In this document: piece after piece, positions 36,237 through 51,100 of the stretch
Layout: every line of letters begins with the position of its first letter
Position numbering within the stretch: position 1 is the first letter of the stretch
Assembly (NCBI GenBank): GCA_964023205.1
Contig: OZ026835.1
Span: forward strand, 37,731,083 to 37,795,082
Length of the DNA stretch: 64,000 nucleotides
Source of the DNA: Lutraria lutraria
Lineage: Eukaryota > Mollusca > Bivalvia > Venerida > Mactridae
Direction of reading: 5' to 3'
Position numbers and translations under genes: made by a program
The notes under the pieces: model-generated
The model's database searches: none
The model's input: only the letters and a program-made list of their open reading frames with translations
What the model was told of the DNA's origin: nothing

Positions 36237-36504
36237 CAGGAGCCAAGTCTCAAATAACTGCAAAGGGTGATCACTGCGTCGGGGATTGAACTTGATAATC
36301 TGGGAATAACAAATTCTGCCTTTTCTTTTTTAAGTATAAGTTGAAACCTCCCGGTCATTCTGGTTACACTCTTGATTGAAATATATTAATATGATTTGAA
36401 CAATACGCGTCGAAAATAGCTAACCCACTTGAAGGGTGTAACTTAGCTACGCCAGGTATATGTATCGGTTTTTGAGCCACTGGTTGTATTGATAGTTTAA
36501 GTAA

Positions 36505-37590
36505 TTATCATTTAGCTAAACAAAGGACAATTTGAGAGATATAATCATATAGCTGAACAAAGGGCAATTAAAGAGATAGTTATTTAGCTAAACAAAGGAC
36601 AGTTTAAATGATAATCATATAGCTAAACAAAGCACAGTTTAAGTGATAATCATATAGCTGAACAAAGGACAGTTTAAGTGATTATCATATAGCTAAACAA
36701 AGGACAGTTTAAGTGATAATCATATAGCTAAACAAAGGACAGTTGAAGTGATAATCATATAGCTAAACAAAAGACAGTTTAAGTGACAATCATATAGCTA
36801 AACAAAGGACAGTTTAAGTGATAATCATATAGCTGAACAAAGGACAGCATGAATGGTGATGTGGGTGGACAAAAATAGTGTAAATACTTTGTATTACCAG
36901 ACAAAGTAAGTGAAACCGTTTGTACTGCTCTGTACAAAGCTCTGTATAAATGCTGACTCGTGTGATTGTATTGCGACTGTACAAACATCTTTATACATGA
37001 TGAATCATGCTGCTGCACAAATGCCGGACAATAAAGGTCATCATAAATGATGAATCACATGGCTGTACAAATGCTGATATAATTAATGAATGTGGCTGTA
37101 CGAGTACATTGATGTCAATTTAAATAATGGATCATGTAGCTGTACAGAAATCATCAAAAATTATGGATAATGTGACTGGACGAAGGACTGTATAAATGAT
37201 GGATTATATGGCTGGAAAAAAGGTCAGTATAAATTATGAGTCTCTAGACAGGACAAAGAACAGTTTAAATGATAGTCAGATAGATGGACTAAGGTTATTA
37301 TATTGTTTTGGGCAAATCCGATATAAATGATCATTTGACTAGACAAGTCAGTCTATGTCAAGGATCATGTGACTTGTCAGAGTTCAGTAACGTTATAGCT
37401 GGGCAAATGCCAGTATACATGAAGGAACAAACGACTGGACAAAGATGCGTATAAATGAGAAATTGGGCAGTGTTCAATATAAATGATAGTTTATACGGTT
37501 GGACAGACAGTGGTCAGTTTAAATTATTATCATATAGTTGGGAAAGCGCAGTATATATGAAGGAACATATGGCTGGATAATGTCCCTGTG
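36505..37590. repeat. 35-bp minisatellite with graded decay
   Basis: About ten near-identical units (GATAATCATATAGCTAAACA, then AAGGACAGTTTAAGT) run to about 36850. They pass into increasingly divergent units of similar length (GGCTGTACAAATG, TATAAATGATGAATCA) up to about 37590. The right arm has a shorter version at 58620-59095, with a TIR transposon inserted into one unit and a last unit at 62480-62530. Confidence 0.85.
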
Positions 37591-39177
37591 GTTATTTTTA
37601 GTTTAGATACATCAATGGAAGAGATCCATGAAGCATATCCCAGGCCTAACATACATAATAACTACCATACTGGATACAATCATTATTATTTTGTTACAAA
37701 CAAATCACAAATTTCACAGAACCAAAATTAATTTTATTGCAAGTATAATCACATTATTCAGATAAACATTTCTAACTGATAGTGAAACACAAGTCTTTAA
37801 TTTTAGAAGGAAATGCAACTTTCTTTGTTGATCACACTTGATATATAAAAATTAATCTTCTAGAATCACTTGATCAATTTTTTAAAAAAATTCTTAACCT
37901 ATGAAGTTACATATATTTGTATCTTTCATGTTGTATTATCTTTCAGTCAATCACTTAATACGTTCAAATATTTGATTAATTAAGCATTTTGTTCTTATAT
38001 CAATTAGAAATATTCCAGCAATACTTAGGCTCTTTTTTCTTCATACAATCAGTAGACTCAATTACGGTATACAAAACTTTTTTTATTACTTAAATGAAAA
38101 ACATGTTCAAGTCATACAAAAAAAAGTTCAAAGTGATTGTTAATTCAATTATATATAGATATGTATAACGCATATTAAGCTAAAACCACTTAAATTAGGA
38201 AATAAATTTGGTACAAATAATTCACAAATTTAAAATGTGAATTTCTTAGAACATTTTGAACTTAAAACATACAGTACACAGGAGGACTAAACGGAATGAA
38301 TTTGCTGAAATGAAAGTTTATATCATACTTTCATACACTGTGTTAGGCATCCCAAGGTGTTTGTCCAACTATGTCACTACAAATGTTATTGTATGCATTC
38401 AAAACAAATATTGGTCATGCACATATGGGTCTAATATACAGATTGGGTTTACTTTTATGATGTATCAGGTAATTATTAATTTTGTCTAAATATTTCAATT
38501 TAAATGAATATTAGAAATACACCATAAACAATAAATTATAATTCAACTACCATGAACATAAAAATACATGCAGAGAAGAAACAATCAAAGGAATATATAG
38601 CAAATGTTTAATTCAAAAAGTAAAAAATGATAGCCATTGGTTGGTTCATTGACATGAAACATGCAAACATAATTAACATAGATTACCAGCATTTTTAGGA
38701 AATTAAGAACATGTTAAACATAAGTAACATACAAGTGAATATTCATACTATCAGGAAATTATGAAACTGATGTTCATCATTTGAACTTTGATGATGAGTA
38801 AAGTTTTATTGATTCAGAAAAATCACCCACATTGGTACAACGATTAATTTTATTAAACAAAAGTTAAATTACAACAACAGGCCATACAATACGAAAATGA
38901 ATAAAAGAGTCTGAAAAACAAATCAATCTTAAATAACAAGTTAATACTGACAACATCGCAACATGGTATCAATAGAATTAAACAAGAAATGATAAAACAT
39001 TCAAGTCTATATCAATAGGCACGCATGTTCACTTACACTTCCATAAATATGAATAAGGTAATAACTCTATCAACGTAACACTCAGTAACCATATACATAC
39101 GGTTACTTCATTAAAAAAACAAGTCTGCATTAAATAGTATACATCACATGTCTGAAATATTTCCATAACAAGCAGTT
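37591..39177. other. noncoding arm sequence and RNF213 3' UTR
   Basis: The part above 38800 is the 3' untranslated region of the minus-strand RNF213-like gene. The rest is AT-rich noncoding sequence matching 54.9-56.65 kb in reverse. No exon is supported. Confidence 0.6.
38805..38810 (-). terminator. poly(A) signal of the RNF213-like gene
   Basis: AATAAA on the minus strand lies about 370 bases after the stop at 39178. The context CTGAATCAATAAAACTTT is conserved in the other arm (54953-54958). Confidence 0.6.
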
Positions 39178-42100
39178 TTAGTATCTGCGGTTTCCTGTTT
39201 GTTTCATACGTAATGTTTGATAGACTGTTATCCAAGTGTTCACACTATGCTTGTACAAGATGTCAGCAGGAAACTCATTGAAGATATTTAAATCTAGTGT
39301 CTCCATTTCCTCAACATAAGCAAACAGGTAATCTTTTAGTCTGGAAAATATGAAATTGCACTTTGAATGTTTATACAATGTAATCATAATGATGATAGAT
39401 TTTAGTATACTGATTGTAAGGTGATTTTTTGTTTGTTTATATCGGGTTTTACGCAACTTTTAAACAGTCAGAGTCATATGTGGCGGACAGTTCACCTAAC
39501 CATCGTTCCTGGGAAGAACCAATACTATACTCCCATCCTCCGTAAGCAACTGTCTACTTTCTCACATAAAGTATTGTAAGATGAATGACAGAAGTCAATC
39601 AATACTTGAACTTTTATTCAATAAAAGAAGAGTATATAGTTGAATACAGAACAAGACAATTGGCATTTTTTTCAATGTAACTATTTCCAACTATAGCTTC
39701 ATCTTCATTTATATTAAAACTTGTTACTACATAACACCATTAACCTCTGATGCATGTCAATACAAAGCAACAACAATTTCTTTACTACAAACACTGATAT
39801 TTTTATATACATTCGTCTAATGTTCTAACTATCAGTTAAAACTTAACATCACCGTGAATTTACTAAAATACATGACTCACTTGTAGTTAGTTGAGTCTGT
39901 GTAATCTTCATCGTCACGATTTTCTCTTACTGCAACCTTTAGTAGAATGAACTCATGTAAAACTTCCACAAATTGCAACAACTTCTCCACTGATAAAGTC
40001 TTCATGAAGTCCTTCAATTTGTCTTTCTCTTCGACCGGTAATTCCTCATGAAATTCTTTGGTAATACTCTCAAATATTGTCTGAAGCAGAAAGTATATGA
40101 GAAAACTTTTATACACATTCAAACTGAACATCAACAACACTGAAATGTGTAATGTTGATATAGCCAGTATTGTAATGTCAATGATACAACCAGTACTGTA
40201 ATATGAAACTCAATGATACAGCTAGTACTAATACTAACAAGAGGGCCATGATGGCCCTATAAATGCTCACCAGGAGAAAAGGTCATTTGGAGATTAACAT
40301 TGTTGAAGTTTTCTATACGACTCTAAGTAAGATCAAGTGACCCATCTGGGCCGTTTTTTATCCCATGGCCATTATATGAACAGATTTTAAAGAGGTCCAT
40401 TAGACAAAGCTAGATACCAAATATCTTAGCTCTAGGCCTTGTGGTTTCGGAGAAGAATATTTTTTAAAATTTTCCTATATAAAATAGAATAAACCCCAGG
40501 GCAGGGCTAATTTTGACCCCGGGGCCATAATTTGAACAAACTTGGTAGAGGTCTACTACACAATGCCACATACAAAATATCTAAGCTCTAGGCCTTGCGG
40601 TTTCGGAGCAGAAGATTTTTTAAATTTTCCTATATAAGTCTATATAAATCAAGTGACCCCCGGGGCGGGGCCAATTTTGAGCCTAGGGCAATAATTTGAA
40701 CAAACTTGGTAGAGGTCCACTAGACAATGCTACATACCAAATATCTTAGCTCTAGGCCTTGTGGTTTCGGAGAAGAAGATTTTTTAAATTTTCCTATATA
40801 AAATAGAATAAACCCCAGGGCAGGGCCAATTTTGACCCTAGGGCAATTATTTGAACAAACTTGGTAGAGGTCCACTAGATAATGCCACATACAAAATATC
40901 TTAGCTCTAGGCCTTGTAGTTTTGGAGAAGAAGATTTTTTAAATTTTCCTATTTAAGTCTATATAAATCAAGTGACCCTCGGGGCGGGGCCAATTTTGAC
41001 CCTAGGCCAATAATTTGAACAAACTTGGTAGAGGTCCACTAGACAATGCTACATACCAAATATCTAAGCTCTAGGCCTTGCGGTTTCGGAGAAGAAGATT
41101 TTTTAAATTTTCCTATATAAGTCTTTATAAATCAAGTGACCCCCGGGGCGGGGCCAATTTTGAGCCTAGGGCAATAATTTGAACAAACTTGGTAGAGGTC
41201 CACTAGACAATGCTACATACCAAATATCTTAGCTCTAGGCCTTGTGGTTTCGGAGAAGAAGATTTTTTAAATTTTCCTATATAAAATAGAATAAACCCCA
41301 GGGCAGGGCCAATTTTGACCCCGGAGCCATAATTTCAACAAACTTGGTAGAGGTCCACTAGACAATGCTACATACAAAATATCTAAGCTCTAGGCCTTGC
41401 GGTTTCGGAGAAGAAGATTTTTTAAATTTTCCTATATAAGTCTATATAAATCAAGTGACCCCCGGGGCGGGGCCAATTTTCACCCTAGGGCAATAATTTG
41501 AACAAACTTGGTAGAGGTCCACTAGACTATGCTACACACCAAATATCAAAGCTCTAGGCATTGTAGTTTTTGACAAGAAGATTTTTTAAATTTCCTATAT
41601 AAGTCTATGTAAAATCAAGTTACCCCCGGGGCGGAGCCAATTTTGACCCTAGGGGAATAATTTGAACAATCTTTGTAGAGTTCCATTAGACAATGCTACA
41701 TACCAAATATCTCAGCTCTAGGCCCTGTGGTTTCAGACAAGAAGATTTTTTAAGTTTTTTTCAATTTGTTGCCATAGCAACCAGAATTTTTAATGAAATT
41801 TAATTTTTTGAACAACTTTGAAAGGGGACCACCCAAGGATCATTCCAGCAAAGTTTGGTTGCAATTGGCATAGCGGTGTAGGAGGAGATGTTGTTTTAAG
41901 TAAACATGGACGCCACGTATTCGTAACGACGCACGACGCACGATGGACGCAGGGCGATCACAAAAGCTCACCCTGAGCACATTCGTGCTCTGGTGAGCTA
42001 AAAATAAATACTCCAATGTCAATGATACATTAAATACTTGTATTGTCAAATATACAACAATACCATAATGCCAACAATACAGACAGTATTGTATTGCCAA

Positions 42101-45100
42101 AAGTACACCCACTACTAGTACTAGAATGTCAATAATGCAATCTATACTTTAATGTCAATAACACAGCCAACTATTTGAATACATCAGAGTCCCTATGTAT
42201 TGAGATCCAAAGCAAATATTTTAAATCCATCGCACATTTTGATCAGATCCTTGTTGGCTTGAATTTTGATATTGTGGTATGCAAGGAAAGATTCATTGCA
42301 TATGTTTACAGAAACCCCTTTACCAGTAAGTTGTCAGTTGATGACCAATACATTGAGAGTAATTCAATATCAAATTATTTATGATCATTAATAGGTCTCT
42401 AGTCATGAAGTGTGTCTAGAAAATCACAGTAAAAAGGGCAAGGGGCATATCAGCGCTTTACACTGGGCAAGATAAAGAAGAAGGAAAAACTACTCAAAAG
42501 AAGAGGATGGTCCAGAAATTACCAAAGCTGTCAAATGGGCCGTTAAACAACAGATAAATGAAAGAATAAATAAAAAGTTATCTGGAGTAAGAAACAGACT
42601 GGCTTACAATATGAGAGACAAAAAATTTTCAGTGAAAACCAACCTCTTGATGTTGATGACGATCAACCATTACTTTAGCTTTCAGCATTGACAACAGTAA
42701 CCATAGTGATTTACAATGGCCGAATTCACACATTTGTCTAGCCTAAAAAGAATAAAATCAGATTAAATAATAATGACTTATGCAAGCAATATTTGGTACA
42801 TACACGTTGGTAATACATCCACATGAATTGTACCATCATGACTGCACAATGTACCAAGTATAGTGTAATGTGTTAAATCTAAACCTGATAATTTGATACT
42901 GAAAATGCAACAATATGAATTTAATTGTTTCATGACCAGTTCTTATACTTCTAAGTCTGGCGTTTTCTGAATAATCACCAATCATATGGAATTACATGTC
43001 TCATGTTATATAAAGTGAGCAAAGTACGGCTGAACAGAGATTAAAGAGTTAAAAATACTTACCTTTTGACTTTTAATACACATTTCACTCATATGTAGTC
43101 TTTCCTTCATGTATGTATGTAAGTTTTCATCTTCATCGCCACCTGTAGACTTGAGGAAACTTATGGTAATGTCAAGGTTATCCAAGGTCTGACATATGTC
43201 GGGCAGGGATTTTAATTCTTCAGTGACCTGTGTCTTTACAGCAGCAGACAATGTATTCTGTGTTATAAAGTTAATAAAATCTCATCAGTAAATGATAACA
43301 ACATTTCACATTGACTGATGAAAAGAGCACACCCTACATTTCTAATTCTTGTAGAGTCTTCATACTAGCAATTAAATGTCAGACATAAGCAACAATTTAC
43401 ATTTAAAGCTGGATATACATACAGCCTATCATCTTTAAAGTAATATTAGGCAATTTACATTAATTCACTGTCTTTCATAGTTTTGTCCTTGAAGACAAAG
43501 AAGTGTAATGCACACAATGGAAAAATAAATGTAAAGTCGAACACAGCTCTAGTAAACTCGGACATTGTAAAAGTTTGGATAAAGTGAAGTACACTTGAAT
43601 GTCATTTGAATTTTGTGAAGTGGAACCATTCTATTTACTCCAACTAATGGACTTCACTTTATCCATGCTCACTAGATTGGGATATAGGCATTAGCCCTAT
43701 GGACATTTGACACCAATTGAAAATTGGCCGGACGGACATTGGCCCCCAGTAGAAATGGTAGGTAGGACATTTACCCCCTGCTTATTTCTAAGTGGATATT
43801 TGCCCCCACCAGTGCTTATTTCTTAATGGACATTTGCCCCCCAATGCTTCTATACACTAAATGTTTTGACTCATATTCTAACCTGTGGTATTTTTTCTGC
43901 GAGTTTCCGGAACACAGCATCATTTGTAATCTCTGTTCTGTACAACATCTCATCAATCTGCAGATAAATGAACATTAACATGAAGTTCTTATATACTGTA
44001 TGCGAATATTTTCTTATCTGTTTAAGCAGTGTAAGAGCCCAAGATCCAAGTCTTCATTTTCGTTTATAACTAATTTTGAAGAAGATATATGTACCATTAT
44101 TACATATCTTTGTAAATCTTCTTATAAATTTGACCACACATGCTGTATGATAAATTTCATTGTTTCTCTACAATAAACTTGAAGAATATCTAGAGACCAA
44201 CTTCAGGAATTTTCAGTTTGGCCTTATTACCACAAAAATGTGTATGGTGACTATGGAGAATCAAGTACTAGCTATATTCACCTGGAGTACATTTCCGACA
44301 TCAATTCTAGACTTTGAGAATAAGAATCTATCCATTAGTTGTCTTTCTAGTCCAGCAAAGTCATATTCTATCTTTGTACCTTTCCCCATCTCAAATGAAT
44401 ACTGACAGTTAGCTAGAACTAATGGTAGAATATCATGTTCTGGATCGTAACTGATTAAATGGGCACTGGTGACTTCCCGTGGACATACAGTGGGTATGTT
44501 TGTAGTTTTCCTGTAAGTAAAGTACAATGTAAGTTTTAAATAAAACAGTACTCAAGTACATAACATAAAACATCTTGTGTGGTTAAGAGGAAGGAGAAAA
44601 ATGACTCTGATTGACATTCAATAAGATATCAAAGACAGCTAGTTTCTATTTGACAAGTGCTTTGTTACTGTGATTTCTAGATCAGTAGTACCATGGTGTT
44701 GTTCTGTTAAACTCATACTGCAAGCATTCAAAAGATTGATGCTGTTCAGGAAAGGAAACATCAATGTAACAGATTTATATTTTATGTTTCAATAATCAAT
44801 GATCACATAATCCAACAATCTCACCTGCGAGATTCTTTAAGATATTTATCCAAGAAATCATTCTGTTTTCTCATCAGGAAATCTAGCAATACGTAAGAAC
44901 AAAGTCCAGCTTCCTTAATTGTTGGTAGTAACATCGCAATCGGAGTTGTGTCATCAATTGATCGAGTGCAGTATTCCTTTGGTACGATCACTCCACCTAG
45001 TGCTGTGGGACACACTGAAATTGTATGTATGTAAGTATATGTTACAGTGATGGGTTAAAGACAAAGAAATATTCTGCTGATAAAAGCGAGTAGGCTAATG

Positions 45101-48100
45101 GTACATGATCATGAGAAAATTCTATAAGAACTTACTATACATGATCAGATGTTCTCTCACAAGTTCCCAGGCATCAGTAAAATCTTGTAACAATTGAATG
45201 GTCTCACCATCAGCCACGGCTTCTGTAATAATGACATCAAATTTATAAGCAGTTAAAATATATTCAATTACCACCTCAATTCTAAGTCTTTCCTAATGAT
45301 ACTATGACCAACTCATTCAACATCATCATTAATAACAAATTAAGAAATTTCTGAAAAGGTACATTTTCATTAATTCAGATGCTGAATACTAAATTGATAA
45401 ATGTAAATTAACTTCTTTTTAAAGCTCCAAAATTCTTTGTTCGATTAATTATTTAAAATTAATTAAAATAATGTAAATGGGTACCTTTCTTAAGCTCAGA
45501 GACAGTGATATAAGAAGCCTCAGCTTTATCCAGTTTTCTCTGATATTTTTGGAACAAGGCTCGATGTAGTCTCAGAATGCTTGGAATAAACCTCAAAGCT
45601 CTTAAATGATGTTCCTGTATAAATGTATTAAATACAAGAACTTATTAGCTTATAACTAGAAATGTGTCCATAGGACACAAATGCACCCACTCTATTATTC
45701 TGGTCATGGTACACTATATATGACACAAGATTTTCATACATGTAATACTAAAATACTAATTCAAGGGCAAATACCTCCCAAGTCTTCAACCTTTGACAGA
45801 ATTAAAACCCGTTATGCACAACATCACATGCTGATAAACATTCCTGTATAATTTCAAAACTCAGCACCGAATACTTTTTGAGATATGCATGGCTCAAGAA
45901 TTTCAGATGGACAGACGGACAACGGTAAACCTATATGGCTCTATCTTTCAGAGTGGAGGCACACAAATCCACATTAACACTTAGGTTGGACAATTGGAAA
46001 TGTGATAAACAAATTTCACCACGAAAACTAAGACAATTACATTAAAGTAGGTCTAGGAAGCACCACCATTCATTTTACTAATGATCAAGGTTTAATGAAT
46101 GATTACAGACATTGTTAAATAAATGCTAAAATCAAACGCACTAAGACTGCTAAGTTAAGATTATGAATAGTAATACGACACAATATGTATACCTCTTTCA
46201 AGAAGAGTTGAAGAACTTTAAATTGTTTCTGGTGCTTTTGTGTTCCACTGATTCTAGCATCAACTTCCTGTCGGAGATGTTGCAAAGATATGGGTGTACG
46301 ATATCTCCATACACGAGGAATCAGCTGTAACGAAGACGGGTCCTCAGCTTCCAAATGAGTTTCCGTTTCATACAATAAACACAACAAGGGGTTTGCTCCT
46401 AAATAAAACGAAAGTCAACTTTTGAATGATATTGTGAATTAGCTGAGTTTTGTGCTAAGGAGGAGGTGCAGGTGAAGATAGTATTTTGTTGAGGGTCGAT
46501 TTCTTTGTATGTTTTTTTCTGGTAATCTTTTTATTAACTGTATACTTATATTGTCACACAATGATTTCATAAATGTGCAATTTATCCCGACCAGTGCAAT
46601 GAAATGTTCAATTGTTATGTGTAGTAAGTAATTTGCTATAGGACAACTTCAAATGTACAGCAGTACACACTAAATCACAAAAAAAATTAATTCATCCCAT
46701 TCTATATATGCCAAGTAACAGCTCAATTAAAATGCAATTATAAATACATACCTAATCTTTGATCTTGTGCTAGTAACTGGTTGTTAACCTTCAGTGCATT
46801 GTCCAAAACCTAAACATTACAAGATTATTATGCAATTGATTATGTACTCAGTACAAAGCAAACAGAATGTTTACAACTGTAGAGACATATTCTAGTAATA
46901 AATAGATATCGTAATACATGTATTACTGATCTGCATTATGTTTTAATTTCTGACTTGATCAATTAATCCACATACATTGCTTTTAACTTTTAAGTATATT
47001 GAGTGTCTTTTTCACAACTATTTGATCTTATTTGCCAATGTTATGATAAAAGTAAATGCATCCTTATATAATACATGTATAATACTGGGTGAAAACATCA
47101 TCTATTCTAACATAATTGTGTCGAATAGTTATGATAACAATAAAGCCTCTTTATTTAAAGAATCACTAAATATTTGAACAGTTTTTAATTTTTCCTTTAT
47201 ATTTCCACTTGACGACTAGACCACGACAATATTAAGACCATTTTGGGGGTTCCCGATAGTCTTAATACAATTCAACTTGCCTTATCAGAACCTTTCTAAT
47301 TATAAAACATCTTTACACCTAACAGGTCAGCCGGTCCCAGCTTTTTGGCATGTAATCCAAAGTCTTTCAGATCCGAAAACCTCTCTAAGACTTATCCAAG
47401 AACTTTTGGATTAGAAGGGTTCTACTGTATAAATGTTTACTATATTTTGAGGCAAATATTACAAGGTATTACCTGCAAAACTGGTTGTACAAATTTGTTA
47501 GAAAATTGCATCTCCCATTTGTTTCTACCTTTTTTACCAGTAAGACGATATACATCCTTAGTAACTTGTTCCCCTGAAAAAAAAAACAGAAATAAGCATA
47601 TGAATACGGATTCTATAATACATGTATAGTGAGAAATCTATCATTAAATATATGCACGTACAAATCACATCTTATTTGGTGACACAAACAAATCTAACAG
47701 TGATCTAAAAAAGGCCAACTTCTAAAGTAAATCATTCAATGTATGTACGATATAAGGATCATATACCTTCATTGTGTGATTTCATCATATAATCTATGAT
47801 TACATGCATGGTAAGTAAAACATCATCCACACTTCGGCCTAGAGCTATATGTCTGTCTTCAATATCTTGTAGTAAGTGACTCCAGATATAATCGATCACT
47901 TGACCTGGCATTATGTCAGGCTTAATCAAAGCATGTATACCCTGCAATAACAAATACACACACCTTTATAAAGAGGTAGATATAATGATAGTGTTAGTAT
48001 TACAGGCCCATTACCTTTTTGAATTAAGTAATACAGAACAATAGACAAAAGGATAGTAAAATATAAGAAATATATTTTATTTCCTCTAAAATAATACATG

Positions 48101-51100
48101 CATTTACATAATGCCTTTCTTTAGCCATATCTTGTAAAATGTTTAAAGATGCTTTTCTTATATTTCGCATTATCATTAAAAAATACTGTGCTACAGTTCT
48201 GTAAGTACATCGTGATTAAAAAAGAAATAATTTTTATTGAAAGTATAAGTCAGTTTCACTGAATCAGATAAGACGTCAAGACCTATTTTCATTTTAACAT
48301 TCAAAAAGCTAATGTGCTTTAAAATATAATATTTTTTTAAAAGTAGCCTAGGCCATTTCCCCCCCCCCCTGGCCACTTTTTCCATGTTGGAAAAAATGAA
48401 CAGGGGAGCATGGCCTGTAACACCGGGCGGGAACTGAAGATATGAAGCAAGTCCACAAACAAACATGTTAACAAACAAGTCTTGCTGGTTATTATTATTT
48501 TTGAAAAGATTGTTACAAGAACTTGTGTATGGGGCAGTGGCCTTAAATACTATTAAACTAGATGTTTGCTTTCGGAACGAAACATATGTCTCCCCTACTT
48601 CAGCTGTACTCTAGACTTATGAGTAAGCCGTTGTTGTGACCCTAGGGAGCTGGCTGTTGGGGAATGTTTTAAAGTAATTGTACCAAGTAATTTTACAATT
48701 GTCCAAGAGATGTCCAAATTATTACCCAGACGCAAAATATGGATAGACCAACTAACCAATCAACCAACAGGAGTAAAATCAATATGTCTTCCCCTACATG
48801 AAAAGTTAGATATTTCAGTTTCATAATTGGAATCTTTGCTTTGTGATAAATTAATACAACCACAAATACAAGTTTGATTTCTGTAGGCCAAACTTCAGTA
48901 TGCAATGTACAAATGTAAAACTTACTGTCGTATTGGTTCTACAACCAAGATACATAGATAAATGTAGGATCATTCTGATTGCAGCACAGTGTGCAGGTCT
49001 CATGGTTCTCTCTGGTTTAAGTCCTTGGCCTCTTACTGCAGCTCTACTAAGTATATGACCATGCTGAGTGCTGTCACCTCTGTAATGTAGGAGAAACCAG
49101 TACTTACTAATGTGGTAATAAAGATTAAACTTTCCTTTAAGAAAAATAAAAGGACTAAGAGGTTCTGCGATGCACACCTGAGAATTGATTTATGGCTATA
49201 TCATTTACAAATTTGATTTAAGTTTGTGCTGCAGTAAGTATAAATATTAGAAAATAAGACAACATGTGACCCCTGAGGCAGGGCAAACTTTGACCAGAGG
49301 GACATTAATTTAGCATATTTGTTAGACTGTCTCCAGATAGTGCTCCATGCCAAATATCTAGTCTCTAAATTTCGTGTTTTCATACTGGAAGATTTTTTAC
49401 ATTTTCCTATATAATCAATATAAAACATGTGACCCTGGGAGGGGTCCAATTATTATAACAGGGATATCATTTTAGCAACTTTGTTAGAGTATCTAGATGT
49501 TGCTACATACTATATATATAGGCTCTAAACTTAATGCTTTCAGAGGATTTTTCTTATTTTTGTATGTTAATCTATATAATTTAGAAATGTGGCAATGCCC
49601 CAGTGACATTTTACCAAATTTATTAGAGTGTCTCTAGACGGTGCTCCATGCCAAATATCTAAGCTTTAACCATAAGGTTTAAGTAAAGAAGTTCTTTAAG
49701 TTTTTCTTTTTGGTTGCCATGGAAACCACAGTTCTGCATGGAATGTCATTCTTTTAGCACTTTTTGTAAAGGACCACCCTAAGATCATTCCTGTGGATTG
49801 CCCAAATTTGACACAGCTGTTTCAGAGGAGAGGTCATTTGAAGAATTGTGAATGGACGGACAATGGACAAAACAGCATATTAATACCTCAAATTGAGTTT
49901 CGTTTAGGTGAGCTAAAAATATATATATACTGATTGTGAAGCAAACATGACAATAACAAAGTCCATGCTAACTGATTAAAATGAGTTATACTAATTACTA
50001 ATTCTATGTCACATTGTGCCATTTCTACATTTGATAATCACTAAAAGCCCAAGGGCAACATGTCGAGCCCCCTGTATAGCCAGCTTGTGATCTTGACCTT
50101 TTAACTACAAGTATGGGTGATGTTCATGATACATCAATTCATTTGAAGTAAACTTTTATACCAATTTATTTCAAAATCATTGAATGCACACAGAAGTCAC
50201 AGCCCAGACAAGAAAAATATATTTGACTGAATGTGTAACCTTGACCTTTGACCTATGAAATCTGGGTGTTGCCCAAGACACATGGTCTCATTGTATTATG
50301 GGAAGTAATTTTCAAATAATTCAATGCAAAAGGGAAACACAGCCCTGACAAAGTGTACAATGATTATTTTTTAAGTTTGACCTCTAAGTGTGACCTTGAC
50401 CTTTGAGCAAGAGACCTTGATCTTACGCGCTGTGGTGTTTAACATTTATGCCAAGTTATCTTAAAAGATTTCTATGCATAAGGGAGATACAGCCCGGACA
50501 AGGTCTACAATGATCATTTTTGACGTTTGACCTGTAAGTGTGACCTTGACCTTTGATCCAGAGACTTGGATCTTGCGCACTGCACACCGTCTCATGGTGT
50601 TTAACACTCCTGCCTAGTTATCTGAAAAAGTTTCAATGCATAAGGGAGATACAGCCGGGACAAGGTCTATAATGCTCATTTTTTATGTTTGACCTCTAAG
50701 TGTGACCTTGACCTTTGAGCTAGAGACCTGGATTTTGCGCACTGCACACCGTCTTATATTGTTTAACAATTATGCCAAGTTATATAAAAAAGTGTCAATG
50801 CATAAGGGAGATACAGCCCGGACAAGAATCCGGACGGACTCACTCACTCACTCACTAACTAACTAACGTACAGACACGCAACCGCCATTGTGGCGACTAA
50901 GTCGAGCTCACCGCAGGCGGACTCGACAAAAAAGTGCAAATGAATGTCTAAAGAAGTCTTAAATCCAACGTCAAATTTATATATATATATATATAATGTG
51001 GAGTGGTTAAACAAGTATGAAAGACCACACCAATGATTAGTCTCTATATCCATGATGTATTAAAGGGAGTAGTCAACAAGGATAAGAAAAAGACAATGGA

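Larger units (their letters stand above)
25505..40146 (+). repeat. IR2 left arm
   Basis: The segment, minus the Harbinger at 25569-36236, matches the reverse complement of 53585-62955. Landmarks in order are GAAAGTAGGAAAC, the GGTAACTTAGC-type stretch at 36.4 kb, the 35-bp minisatellite, the TACTGGATACAATC block, the poly(A) signal region, and the two RNF213 terminal exons. Homology stops at CAACAACACTGAAAT near 40146. The arms differ by insertions: Harbinger here, and the 56.7-58.6 kb block and a TIR transposon in the other arm. Confidence 0.85.

Noticed and set aside
36505..36860. 35-bp array as a CRISPR-like locus
   Set aside because: It is a plain minisatellite with no spacers, and its units decay gradually.
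48350..48380. C-homopolymer hairpin as a regulatory site
   Set aside because: It is a short C run in an intron with a weak GGCCA/TGGCC stem and no conservation to support it.
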